A stretch of 64,000 bases of DNA. Origin: Anaerolineales bacterium. Lineage in GTDB: Bacteria > Chloroflexota > Anaerolineae > Anaerolineales > Villigracilaceae. Shown piece after piece: positions 7,865 to 16,692 of the stretch. The stretch lies in contig JAUQXA010000007.1 in assembly GCA_030834895.1 (NCBI GenBank), forward strand, positions 1-64,000. Reading direction: 5' to 3'. Every line of letters begins with the position of its first letter. The first letter of the stretch is position 1. The position numbers and the translations under genes were made by a program. The notes beneath the pieces are model-generated. The model ran no database searches and was not told the origin of the DNA. It saw nothing but the letters and a program-made list of their open reading frames with translations.

Positions 7865-10169
7865 GAGTTATCACGACATTTTGGATTCTGCCGCCAGTTC
7901 GCATATCCCCGACAATCTCAATCTTTTCCCGCGTGTGGCAGCGCGGTTAAATCAAAGGAAAACTTTCATGCAAACCCTCCGCGCCCGACCTGCTCTTGCG
8001 ATCCTGCTTGCCTTTCTCGCCCTGCTTTTGCTGACAGGCGTGGCTTATGCAATTGGACGATTGACTGGTTTTATTCCCGGCATTGGTTTCGTGCAGAAGG
8101 ATTCGCTGCGTGTGCTGGCGGAACCTGTCAGCCAGACACGGGATGGGGTTACTGTGAGCATTGAGCAGGTCGTCGTTGATCCTGAACGCACGATCATTAT
8201 CTATAAAACAGAAGGACTCACGATTGCCGCCGCAAACTCAAATGGCGAAGGCGGCGGACCATTTGGCTCGGCACATTTACTGCGCCTGCCCGACGGAACT
8301 ACACTTGAAGAATCCACAGGATATAGCGGTACGCCTGAGCCATTGCTAAACAAAATACACACTGAAGGCGGATGGCCAAATTATGTGCAAAGGCTTGTTT
8401 ATCCACCTGTGCCCTCAAAGGTGAATGAATTGACGTTGGTAATTCCTGTTCTACAAAATATTCCAATTGGGGCCGCGCCTGAAAATTGGGAAATCACATT
8501 CCAACTCAAACCTGCACCAGTGGATATGACTTATGCGCCTGTGATCGAATTTACTCCAGTGTCACAAGAAGTAACGCCTGTTGCAGGAGAGACCAGCACA
8601 CCAGCGCTTTCCAGCATTGCAACGCTCAAGGGGTTTACATTACAGTTGGACAATGTAATTGAGTTGGAAGATGGTTTTGTCTTTACGGGAAATTTATCGT
8701 GGGGAGATTCGGTGTTTCCAACTGGCAAAGGAATGATCTCAGAAGCGGTGATTCCTGTTTTGACAGACGCGAACGGACAGGTAGTTCCAGTAGAAGAAGT
8801 ACCGCTTGATTGGTCTAATCAGGAACACAAGGCGTTATGGTCGTATCGCACAAACAGCAAGGCTTTCGCAGGACCGTTGACACTGAGCGTTTCATCCATT
8901 AAGACAACCTTGATTGCGCCAACCATTGATTTTGCAGTTGACTTTGGTTCCAATCCGCAAATTGGACAGATTCGGGATGTCAACCAGGATTTCGTTGTTG
9001 AAGGTCACACCATTCGACTGCTGTCCATCGAATTGGTAACTCTTCCAGATACCTGTCAGGGAGTTGGAGTTAACTTTAATTTCTCAAGCGATTTTCCAGA
9101 TATTTACGCCGATGTGACCGATGTTGTCGCACAACCGCCTGCGATTTGCAGTGGTGGTGGCGGAGGCGGTGGTGGAGCTTATGATCCAACAATCTTTTCC
9201 ACTGGCGTCATGAACAAGGACATGCCTACTGGCTTGCATCATTATTCCATCAATATGTATATCCCTTATGTTGTCAATGGATTGTTGCAAGTGACCTGGA
9301 ATCCGCCGTTGACTTCCGAGCCAACGCCCACACCTGCGGCTGGGGCGTGTCTCACGCTCGATAAGTGGAATCAACTGTCAGCGCGGATTGATCCGTTTCC
9401 GTCGGGCTTGGGAGGCAAAATCCTCACGACGGTCAATGAGGGTGGCCTATGGCCGGGAATATATATCAGCAACCTTGACGGCATAAATTCGCGAAAGATT
9501 GACGACGGCACGTGGCCGTCACTCTCCACAGATGGGACACGGGTGGCTTACAGCATCGGGGATGGCATCCATGTTTTCAACCTTTCAACCGGAGAAAATC
9601 CTGCGATTGGGACAGATGGTTACCGCATCATCTGGTCACCGGATAACACGCGCATAATGTACACAACAACTTTTACTCTCAACGTGGTCAATGCAGACGG
9701 TTCAGGATTGCAGAAAATTGATACTGGCTCAGCGCAGGTGATTTCCCCAGTGGGATGGTTGCCTGATAGCCAAACCATTATGTATGCTGTGATGGGCGGG
9801 GATGGCTTTACATTTAGAACCCATAACCTGCAAAGCGGAGAGACGAAAGAACTGTTCACGATACAAAACAAGGCAGGCTATGGCGCGATCTCCCCAGATG
9901 GACAATGGATCGTTTTCGCTGACAGGATATTTGGCGCGAATAATTGGGGCATCTTCATCTCGCGGCTGGATGGCTCGGAACGCAGAATGGTTGCAGAGCC
10001 AGAAGTTCCAGCAGCTTTTGCTTCCGTATGGGGACCGGATGGCCAATGGCTGATCATCAACACAATGAATCCAGATGGGCTTCAAGTGCCTGTGCTGGTC
10101 AATCCATTTACCTGCCAGTCTGTGCAGCTGAAAAATGTCAATGGAACCATCGAGGGCTGGAGTCCGTAG
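7857..10169 (+). CDS. Membrane-anchored sensor-like protein with C-terminal TolB/WD40-like propeller
   Basis: A 771-residue protein. About 45 cytoplasmic residues precede a single transmembrane helix at 46-66, an arrangement seen in anti-sigma-like DUF4179 proteins. Outside follow beta-rich domains (about 80-480), a poly-Gly stretch (eight Gly), and a TolB/WD40-like propeller in the last 280 residues with repeated motifs such as WSPDN, WLPDS, SPDGQW and WGPDGQW. The start at 7857 overlaps the end of the sigma gene by 8 bases; an upstream in-frame ATG inside the sigma gene is not supported. A role as partner of the sigma factor that senses surface conditions is inference. Confidence 0.75.
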   Translation: MNKSYHDILDSAASSHIPDNLNLFPRVAARLNQRKTFMQTLRARPALAILLAFLALLLLTGVAYAIGRLTGFIPGIGFVQKDSLRVLAEPVSQTRDGVTVSIEQVVVDPERTIIIYKTEGLTIAAANSNGEGGGPFGSAHLLRLPDGTTLEESTGYSGTPEPLLNKIHTEGGWPNYVQRLVYPPVPSKVNELTLVIPVLQNIPIGAAPENWEITFQLKPAPVDMTYAPVIEFTPVSQEVTPVAGETSTPALSSIATLKGFTLQLDNVIELEDGFVFTGNLSWGDSVFPTGKGMISEAVIPVLTDANGQVVPVEEVPLDWSNQEHKALWSYRTNSKAFAGPLTLSVSSIKTTLIAPTIDFAVDFGSNPQIGQIRDVNQDFVVEGHTIRLLSIELVTLPDTCQGVGVNFNFSSDFPDIYADVTDVVAQPPAICSGGGGGGGGAYDPTIFSTGVMNKDMPTGLHHYSINMYIPYVVNGLLQVTWNPPLTSEPTPTPAAGACLTLDKWNQLSARIDPFPSGLGGKILTTVNEGGLWPGIYISNLDGINSRKIDDGTWPSLSTDGTRVAYSIGDGIHVFNLSTGENPAIGTDGYRIIWSPDNTRIMYTTTFTLNVVNADGSGLQKIDTGSAQVISPVGWLPDSQTIMYAVMGGDGFTFRTHNLQSGETKELFTIQNKAGYGAISPDGQWIVFADRIFGANNWGIFISRLDGSERRMVAEPEVPAAFASVWGPDGQWLIINTMNPDGLQVPVLVNPFTCQSVQLKNVNGTIEGWSP

Positions 10170-10178
10170 TGCCGTAGC

Positions 10179-10194
10179 GCGACTTCCAAGTCGC
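10179..10194. repeat. Short perfect palindrome GCGACTT-CC-AAGTCGC
   Basis: Seven-base arms with a two-base loop lie nine bases after the stop of the beta-propeller gene. It could act as a REP-like element or a weak terminator. No T-tract follows. Confidence 0.45.
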
Positions 10195-10253
10195 AACCCA
10201 AAGGCTGATGTCGAGCGTTTCATGCACCGCTGATTTTGCATTACACTTGACGC

Positions 10254-11672
10254 ATGGGACAACAAACTCAATTTAGTGAGCGTGAAAGACAGGTTATCGA
10301 AATTCTGATTCAAGGCAAGAGCAACAAGCAAATTGCTCTTGCCTTGGGCGTTTCCGTGCGCACGGTGGAATTTCACCTGAGCAATGTCTACGCCAAACTG
10401 GGCGTCAATTCACGAACAGAGGCCGCACTCAAACTTTCTCAAGGAACCTTACGGGAATCCACAGGCGCGGATTTGCGGGAGTCCACAGTGGTTGAAATGG
10501 AAGAACTCGCCGACAATGGTGAAACACCCATCTCAACACGGAGGATTCCCATGAAGAATTTTGGCTACATCATTGGCGGCTTGTTCACAACTACGCTCGT
10601 TGTCATGCTCGTCTTTTTTAATTTTCCTGCGAAAGTTGCAGACGTGTCTTCGGCAAGTGCGACATCTACGTCAACCGCAACTGTCACAATACCAACCAAA
10701 ACACCAATTGTTTCTGCAAAAGATCATATTCTTGAACAGATTCGTCAACTGGTTATTGAATACGATCAGGCTGTTCAGGCTGAGAAGAAGAACGGCAACG
10801 TCGAATTCAGTAAAGACCAAATCACAGACGAGGACATCTTATTATTCAAAGACGAATCGTATATCAGAATTATGGATTTGAACGAAAGACTCTGGGAAAA
10901 TATAAATCAACTTCTTCCGCTTTATGTTCAAGTCTACAGGGATGAACTCAAACCAACACCATTCCCAACACAGAGTTCCGCCGAAGAAAGTAGCGCTTAC
11001 TACGAAACATTAATCAGCCAGACAGAGGCGTATTGCGCGGATGCCTGGAATATTGAAGTAAATGAAGAAACCATCCTAATCTATAGACCAGATGAGGGCA
11101 AATACCTTCCGATTGGGATTGGAGATGGATATGCCCGTTGTGAAACCTACGGACAAATGATCGAAGAATGGCGCGCTGCCCCCATGCTGGCAAAAGTTAA
11201 TAAAGATGCAGACATGGCGCTTATTCGTCAGATCATGGGCACGCCAGATTTGAAATTAACTTTTCAATCCATTACCGATATTGCCAATGGGGCAGGCAGA
11301 GGCGCCACGCTTTATGCCGACGAAACAGGCGCAAAATATTATATAGATATTGAAACTTCCCGGTTAGCTACGATTGATCCAAATTTCCCAAGCCATCCAG
11401 AAATTCCTTCCAGCGAAGTGATAAGCGTGGATGAACTGCGCGGGATTGCAAGGCAATTTGCGAATACAAATTCATTGCGTCTCGCCGAGTTGGAATCCTT
11501 GCTTCTCTACGAAGAAAACTGCAAAGTCAATATTTGCTTTTTCCGCTGGGATTACCGCAACAAGGATTGGAGCGGAACCGACTGGGCCATGATGCCGCCA
11601 TTCCTGCAAGTGGGGGTGCTGACCAATGGACAGATTGCCACCTATATCAATACGCTTGATTTGTTCAAATAA
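10254..11672 (+). CDS. Membrane-anchored LuxR-type regulator with extracytoplasmic domain
   Basis: The 472-residue protein starts with a LuxR/GerE helix-turn-helix (about 7-62, SERERQVIEILIQGKSNKQI and RTVEFHLSNVYAKL). A linker to residue 100 and a single transmembrane helix (103-125) follow, then about 345 extracytoplasmic residues of unknown fold. A DNA-binding domain at the N-terminus joined to a membrane helix recalls ToxR or CadC one-component regulators, which use another HTH family. No Shine-Dalgarno sequence is visible and TACACT lies six bases before the ATG, so this gene may also be leaderless. It lies just upstream of the VirB4-like operon and could control it. Confidence 0.75.
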   Translation: MGQQTQFSERERQVIEILIQGKSNKQIALALGVSVRTVEFHLSNVYAKLGVNSRTEAALKLSQGTLRESTGADLRESTVVEMEELADNGETPISTRRIPMKNFGYIIGGLFTTTLVVMLVFFNFPAKVADVSSASATSTSTATVTIPTKTPIVSAKDHILEQIRQLVIEYDQAVQAEKKNGNVEFSKDQITDEDILLFKDESYIRIMDLNERLWENINQLLPLYVQVYRDELKPTPFPTQSSAEESSAYYETLISQTEAYCADAWNIEVNEETILIYRPDEGKYLPIGIGDGYARCETYGQMIEEWRAAPMLAKVNKDADMALIRQIMGTPDLKLTFQSITDIANGAGRGATLYADETGAKYYIDIETSRLATIDPNFPSHPEIPSSEVISVDELRGIARQFANTNSLRLAELESLLLYEENCKVNICFFRWDYRNKDWSGTDWAMMPPFLQVGVLTNGQIATYINTLDLFK

Positions 11673-11787
11673 CAGCTGGGGAAAGATTTACAAGAAAAAT
11701 TGTAGTGACCGAGGGACGATTACAAACCGTACTTTGTGACTATTCGATGTAGATGGGGACACTGAAATACAGTCAACATCTTTTTTA

Positions 11788-11828
11788 CCGACACGGATGG
11801 AACACCCATCCGTGTCTTTTTGTATCAT
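11788..11828 (+). promoter_or_regulatory. Shared promoter-like element, copy 3 (leaderless start)
   Basis: CCGACAC (11788-11794), 28 bases, TATCAT (11823-11828), 7 bases, ATG (11836). Spacing is identical to copy 2, and the run into the ATG (TATCATGCAGCCCATG) resembles copy 1 closely. No Shine-Dalgarno sequence is present. Unlike copies 1 and 2 it has one CCGACAC only. Confidence 0.65.
11791..11820 (+). terminator. Intrinsic terminator-like hairpin inside promoter copy 3
   Basis: A perfect 10-base stem (ACACGGATGG at 11791-11800, CCATCCGTGT at 11806-11815) with a 5-base loop is followed by CTTTTT. It would end transcription from the LuxR-type gene. It sits between the CCGACAC and TATCAT boxes of promoter copy 3, so it insulates the downstream operon. 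Confidence 0.7.
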
Positions 11829-11835
11829 GCAGCCC

Positions 11836-13581
11836 ATGCCTGAACCTCAAGATCATTTTGCCGCCTCGATTGCATCCGAAGCTGTTGAAGTGTTGGAAGA
11901 TCATCTGCTTTTTCCAGGTGGATACCTACTGCCTCTCTCCGCACGCGGCAGTGGTGTGCCTGGTATGGCAGATCGCCCCTGGTCACGCCTCACGGCAGAT
12001 GTCTTCTACCCTAACCTGCCCGTGATGTATTCCTTCGCTTTACGCCGTGAACCACCGGATGTCCTGCGTGGTTCCTTGCGGGCACGCCGCACACTCTTCG
12101 AAGGCTTCATGATGGCGTTGGCGGAAAAGACCGGTCGACGGCCTTCGATGGCAGAACGATCCGCGGATCACGCAATGGATGCCGCCGAGTCGGAATTGAC
12201 CTTCGGCAAGCCGGCCTTTCAGATTGCACTAATGACCGCACTCTTTGTCGAACGCAATCGCTTCGAGGAAGCAGAAGCCGCGCGTCGGGTCATTGAATCG
12301 AATTTACGAGCACGAGGACTTACTGCACAAAGACTCTTCTATATTGCTGAACGTGCTCTGCATCATTTCCAACCAGGCGGTAAATTATTTCCTGGATTGG
12401 ATGAGCCAACCTTATTTCTCGAAGAGACTCTTCCCCTGTTACCCGTGCCCTCCAGACGGGTATTGCCTGTGGATGATTCAGTCTGGATTGGGACACATGC
12501 ACGCGATGGACGGGATGTACATTTCTCCTTCACCAAGGGACTCGATCCAGCCGTTCCGCCTCCACCTCATGCCACGACTCTCATTCTTGGTGAGCCGGGC
12601 GCAGGCAAGACCAGTTTGTTACGTTGGATTATGTTGCAACGTTTATTACAGGGACGTACGGTCATCTCCATTGATCCCGAAGGGGAGAACAACAAACTCT
12701 GTGAAGCGGTTGGCGGCAAGGTTGTGCCAGCCGGTATTCCAGAGGATAAAGAAACTTGTTTGATCCATCCGTTGCAGGGCGAGAACCCTGCTGAATTTTT
12801 GCTGGCTGTGCGCTTCCTGATCGCGGCGCTCGCCGGTGAGTCAGTTCTATCTCCTGGTGTTCAGGCCGCATTGCATGAAGCCGTGAAGCGCCGCTGGGAA
12901 CGTAGACCCGGCGCGATGTCCATTGCGGAATTTGTAGAAACCCTTGGAACGGTCAATGCTCCGGAAGCCGCCATGCCCCTGGCATTGCTGCGTCCCTTTA
13001 TGCGCGGCGGATTGTTTGAAGGTTTTTTTGATAGACCCAAGGCTTTGTTGTCGCCTCATTTCCCTGCCGGTCAATGGTGGAACTTCGATCTATCTTCTTT
13101 GCGTGAAGAAAACCGCGCCATTGTGCATTCGGTCCTGGCCTGGTTCCTATATCACGCAGTCACGATTGGCAAGCAGCCAATGGATATCTTCATTGATGAA
13201 GGTTGGCGCTTATTGCGTAGTGGTCCGTTCACAGATTTGCTGGATGAATTGGGCAGACGGGCACGCAAGCGAGGTGTGGGCGTAACTCTCATCACCCATC
13301 TGCCGGCTGACCTGATGAAGAATCCCACTTCGTTGAGTCTGGCGTCCACGTCATTCATCGGAAGGCTCGGACCCGATGAAGCCTTTGCCTTCTATCGTTC
13401 TCTCGGTGTTCCAGAAAGTGAAGCCCGCAGGAATGCGGAAACCACATCGCGATTGCCGCCACGTGTTTTCCTCGCGGCTCCATCGGCAGGTCGCGGCGCG
13501 TTATTCCCTGTGCTGGTCTCGATCCCGCCCGTCTGGATTCAGTTTTGGAAGCAGTTGGGCACCACAGGAGTCGTGCGATGA
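11836..13581 (+). CDS. VirB4/TraC-like conjugation ATPase
   Basis: A 581-residue ATPase. Residues 1-240 form the variable N-terminal domain. Walker A GEPGAGKT is at about 253-260, followed by SIDPEGENNKL, typical of VirB4/TraC ATPases. The Walker B region DIFIDEGWRLL is at about 449-460 and VTLITHLPADL follows. VirB4 proteins energise type IV secretion at the inner face of the membrane. The ATG at 11836 is chosen over the one at 11827 because it matches the seven-base spacing of promoter copy 2. The stop overlaps the next start as ATGA. No relaxase is nearby, so DNA transfer is not shown. Confidence 0.8.
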   Translation: MPEPQDHFAASIASEAVEVLEDHLLFPGGYLLPLSARGSGVPGMADRPWSRLTADVFYPNLPVMYSFALRREPPDVLRGSLRARRTLFEGFMMALAEKTGRRPSMAERSADHAMDAAESELTFGKPAFQIALMTALFVERNRFEEAEAARRVIESNLRARGLTAQRLFYIAERALHHFQPGGKLFPGLDEPTLFLEETLPLLPVPSRRVLPVDDSVWIGTHARDGRDVHFSFTKGLDPAVPPPPHATTLILGEPGAGKTSLLRWIMLQRLLQGRTVISIDPEGENNKLCEAVGGKVVPAGIPEDKETCLIHPLQGENPAEFLLAVRFLIAALAGESVLSPGVQAALHEAVKRRWERRPGAMSIAEFVETLGTVNAPEAAMPLALLRPFMRGGLFEGFFDRPKALLSPHFPAGQWWNFDLSSLREENRAIVHSVLAWFLYHAVTIGKQPMDIFIDEGWRLLRSGPFTDLLDELGRRARKRGVGVTLITHLPADLMKNPTSLSLASTSFIGRLGPDEAFAFYRSLGVPESEARRNAETTSRLPPRVFLAAPSAGRGALFPVLVSIPPVWIQFWKQLGTTGVVR

Positions 13582-16037
13582 TCTGCATCAAATGTGGCTA
13601 TGAATTTGCTTCTGATCCAGACAATTGTCCGCTTTGCAATGAACAATGGCAGGGCTGGGAACTGCTCTTTGCGCCGCATGCCCTCGATGATCTGCGTGCG
13701 CAGGTCATGAGTTGGATCGGACAGTTGCCTTTCCCAGCCGTGGTGGAATGGGTCGCATCCCCAAAGGGATTGCGGGTGCGTTTGTATCTTCCGCCGCATG
13801 TGGCGGAAGGAGTCGTGCAGGCTTGGGCGGCTATGACAGGGCAACATTCACGCTGGCGAACATTGGGAATGGTGAATATCCAGGGAACTGGATATGTACT
13901 GCAATCCTCCAACCGCCTGCCATCTTTGATTGCCTCCGCAAAAGACAGTGACCCATTACTGGCCGTTGGGAGCCGCTTGATCAGCGCGGCGCGGGAGGGA
14001 AAAGAAGCCAGCTTGAAATTATGGTTGTTGGGAAACGAAGATCAGTTGCAGGAACGGCTGCGAAGTCTTTCCGCCTATTCCTATGGCACAGAAGGCGGCG
14101 TGGAAAATAACACCCCGAATTCGTGGGGACTGCATTTGGATTTCCTGCGCGCCGGGCTCTTCCTTGGCATCCTGACGGCTGGCATCAGCGGCGGCATCTT
14201 GTTTGCCGGCTGGTTCAACCCATTGCCTGTCAGCCTGATCGTGATCGCAGGCTGTGTGATCTGTCTTGCTTCCGCCTGGGGCATTCGCAACTGGCTGGAA
14301 TGGCGCTCGATCCCGAAGGAAGTTCTTGAAAAACGGATTCAAGAACCGTTATTGAAGGTTGCATTTTCCATATCATCCCCGATCAATTTGCCACTTCTGG
14401 CAGGTGAACAATCCTGGAAGCCGCTTGTCAATAGTTGGCCTGAAATACGAAAACATGGCTTTCCACTACCGGCAGGTGAACTATCTGGACTCATCGCTCC
14501 CCTGCAAATGGGCGAAGGCAGCGGCTTATTGGATCGCGCCGTCTGGCAGGAAGTGCCGGCGCCGCCTCCGTCACAACCCTTATTGGAGGCCGGGTTCAAG
14601 ATCGGTCAAAGTGTTGCCACAGGCGAACTGGTGGGCGTCGATCCGGATGGACATGGGCTGGCCACCGGCGGCAGTCGTTCAGGAAAATCATCCTTTGTTT
14701 ATTCCATGTTGGAACAGTTGATTGCAAAAGGCGATGACGCGCCCGGCATCTTCCTGACCGATCCCCACGTGTCCCTGGCGGATGCCTTCCTTGACGCGAT
14801 TGCCCAACTGCCGGAGGACCAACGTCAGAAGGCGATCAAACGCTTGCGGGTTATCACCCCGGACCAGCCGCAGGTCATTCCATTGAATTTGCTGGCTGTG
14901 CCTGAATTCACCTGGGCCGGCAATGCCATCGTGCAAATTGGCCGGCGCATCTGGGACGATTACTGGGGTCCGCGTATGCAGGCGGCTTTGCTGGGGTTGT
15001 TCCGTCTCGCGCATGTCTGGAACCAGCATCATCCGGAAGCAGGTCTTGGACTCCTGCACGTGGTCTTCATGGCATTCAATAAAACATGGAGACACAAGGC
15101 AATGGCTTTGTTGCCTCCCGGTGAACGCATGGGGGCATTGGCTTTGGACGCATTGCTGGGACAAACCGGTGAAGGCGACAAGTGGAGTCAAGGCTGGGTT
15201 ACGGAGGTAATCAGTCCGGTGCTATCAAAGGTTATGGCATTGGAGCTCTCGCCCTGGTTGTTCTCCGCCATGCACCAGGAACGCTTTGTCGATATGAACA
15301 AATGGATCAATGAGCGTGCCTGGATCGTGTTGCGCCTGCCCTCCGGTGAAATGGGACGTGAAGGAGCACGCCTGACCGCCTCTGTTCTATACAATGTCTT
15401 CGATGCCGCCTATCGTCGTGCCACCCTGGAAAAGCCTGTTCCTTTTTATTTCATTGTCGATGAAGCGCAGGAGATTGGGTCAGGAATGAGACTCGAGTCC
15501 ATGCTGGCAGAGGGCGCCAAGTTTGGCGCGCGCATGTTCGTGTTGGCGCAGTCCTTATCCATGATGCGCAAAGTCGAAGGCATGGAGCCGGTCGTGCAAG
15601 CCATGCTTGCCAACACTTCCACGCAGATGTTCTTCTCACCCGATCCAGAGGATGCCGACTTGATCCGCGCCACACTCAGTTCCACTGTGCGTTATGGCAA
15701 CATGACTCTGGACTTGCCTTCCTTGCAGTGCTGGTTACGGGCGCGTATTGGCGGTCGATGGCAGCCGCCCACATTGACTCAAATCAAGCCCTTACCGCGC
15801 GCCGATGGGAATCGAGTGAAGGCATTGATTGAGGAAGTGATTGCGGAGCATCCTGCTGATTACCTGCCTGCAGATGGCTGGCAGGAGAAAGCCTCACGGG
15901 TATTGGAGGAAATGCTTCCCCCGGCCTTATCCAAACTCTTGGATGAATTCCTGGCAGTGAGGATGGAAGAACAACACAATACAAAGATTTCACAGCCTGC
16001 AGATCAGGATGATGAACGGAGGCTGGGTTTCTCATGA
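13578..16037 (+). CDS. VirD4/TraG-like coupling ATPase with N-terminal zinc ribbon
   Basis: The 819-residue protein begins with a zinc ribbon (Cys 3, 6, 17, 20). A hydrophobic segment at about 190-237 likely spans the membrane twice. The motor domain has Walker A GGSRSGKS at about 363-371, LTDPHVSLAD just after, and Walker B FYFIVDEAQEIGSG near 625-635. It resembles the VirD4/TraG/HerA class that brings substrates to a secretion channel. The zinc ribbon at the extreme N-terminus is unusual for a coupling protein. The start at 13578 overlaps the upstream TGA (ATGA), and its own stop overlaps the next start (ATGA). Confidence 0.8.
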   Translation: MICIKCGYEFASDPDNCPLCNEQWQGWELLFAPHALDDLRAQVMSWIGQLPFPAVVEWVASPKGLRVRLYLPPHVAEGVVQAWAAMTGQHSRWRTLGMVNIQGTGYVLQSSNRLPSLIASAKDSDPLLAVGSRLISAAREGKEASLKLWLLGNEDQLQERLRSLSAYSYGTEGGVENNTPNSWGLHLDFLRAGLFLGILTAGISGGILFAGWFNPLPVSLIVIAGCVICLASAWGIRNWLEWRSIPKEVLEKRIQEPLLKVAFSISSPINLPLLAGEQSWKPLVNSWPEIRKHGFPLPAGELSGLIAPLQMGEGSGLLDRAVWQEVPAPPPSQPLLEAGFKIGQSVATGELVGVDPDGHGLATGGSRSGKSSFVYSMLEQLIAKGDDAPGIFLTDPHVSLADAFLDAIAQLPEDQRQKAIKRLRVITPDQPQVIPLNLLAVPEFTWAGNAIVQIGRRIWDDYWGPRMQAALLGLFRLAHVWNQHHPEAGLGLLHVVFMAFNKTWRHKAMALLPPGERMGALALDALLGQTGEGDKWSQGWVTEVISPVLSKVMALELSPWLFSAMHQERFVDMNKWINERAWIVLRLPSGEMGREGARLTASVLYNVFDAAYRRATLEKPVPFYFIVDEAQEIGSGMRLESMLAEGAKFGARMFVLAQSLSMMRKVEGMEPVVQAMLANTSTQMFFSPDPEDADLIRATLSSTVRYGNMTLDLPSLQCWLRARIGGRWQPPTLTQIKPLPRADGNRVKALIEEVIAEHPADYLPADGWQEKASRVLEEMLPPALSKLLDEFLAVRMEEQHNTKISQPADQDDERRLGFS

Positions 16038-16162
16038 TCGCGATCCTTCTGCGTTTCTTGTTGATATTTTGTGGCGGCTCACTTGTTTTTGTGCTCGCCG
16101 GTATTGGTGTCGTTTACACAGCCTGGATCATGTCCCGCAGGGACAATGGATGGAACCGATGA
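16034..16162 (+). CDS. Small single-span membrane protein, 42 residues
   Basis: The frame starts with ATG at 16034, overlapping the VirD4-like stop (ATGA), and encodes MIAILLRFLLIFCGGSLVFV and onward through a hydrophobic stretch to about residue 33. It ends with a basic tail (SRRDNGWNR). Its TGA at 16160-16162 overlaps the ATG of the next gene. The chain of ATGA overlaps is the main evidence that it is real. A small subunit of the secretion-like apparatus is the likely role, by context only. Confidence 0.6.
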   Translation: MIAILLRFLLIFCGGSLVFVLAGIGVVYTAWIMSRRDNGWNR

Positions 16163-16506
16163 ATGATATGCACATTCTGATTGAACAAATGACCTCGGAT
16201 ATTTCCGGCCAGGCAATACGGTTGGATGATCTTCGTCTGCGTATGTTTCTGAATTGGTTGAGTGCTCACGGCAGCAAGATTAAAACCATTACCAAATCTG
16301 ATGGACAACCTGGTAAACGGATCGAGTTCCAAAGTGATGGAAGGATGGATGAATGTCTCAAGAATGGTTTGAGAACCTGGCTTGAGTCTCTGTCCATGCA
16401 GGGTTTGCTTTGGGAATATCACCTCATCCTCAATGAAATTGCCTGGTGGCGCGATCTCGATCCTTGCAGACTGGTCATGATCTTGAGGTCTGAAATAGGG
16501 AAGTGA
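16159..16506 (+). CDS. Hypothetical soluble protein of the VirB4/VirD4-like operon
   Basis: A 115-residue protein of unknown family, without signal peptide or membrane span. The start at 16159 overlaps the TGA of the 42-residue gene. An alternative in-frame ATG lies at 16150. It contains helical segments with paired Trp residues near the C-terminus (NEIAWWRDLD). It is followed one base later by another small membrane protein. The position suggests a cytoplasmic accessory subunit. Confidence 0.6.
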   Translation: MNDMHILIEQMTSDISGQAIRLDDLRLRMFLNWLSAHGSKIKTITKSDGQPGKRIEFQSDGRMDECLKNGLRTWLESLSMQGLLWEYHLILNEIAWWRDLDPCRLVMILRSEIGK

Positions 16507-16507
16507 G

Positions 16508-16666
16508 ATGCTCAAACTTTTCATCGGTTTTTTGGCTGGTGTGTTTGTGGGCTATCTTCTGGGACTTGTGATCCCAGTCAAGTTCTTCTTGATCACCTGC
16601 TTGGCGCTCTTCGCACTGGCAGTTTTATTGTTCTTTTTGTTTCATCTTGGGTTGCGTGATTTTTAG
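16508..16666 (+). CDS. Small two-span membrane protein, 52 residues
   Basis: Starts with ATG at 16508, one base after the previous stop, and encodes two hydrophobic stretches (about 4-23 and 26-47) separated by a Pro-Val-Lys turn, ending in HLGLRDF. No family is recognised. Its size and position fit a small channel or assembly subunit next to VirB4/VirD4-like ATPases, but that is inference. It is separated by 26 bases from the surface protein gene. Confidence 0.55.
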   Translation: MLKLFIGFLAGVFVGYLLGLVIPVKFFLITCLALFALAVLLFFLFHLGLRDF

Positions 16667-16692
16667 GAATATTAATCATGCAGGAGTTTTGT

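Noticed and set aside
9155..9178. GGTGGC-rich run as a regulatory or recombination site
   Set aside because: It simply encodes a poly-Gly linker in the beta-propeller protein.
11673..11787. Possible tRNA or small RNA after the LuxR gene
   Set aside because: No cloverleaf or conserved RNA motif was found; only the terminator hairpin is clear.
14688..15191. 167-codon frame antisense to the VirD4-like gene
   Set aside because: It overlaps the conserved ATPase region entirely and shows no motifs.
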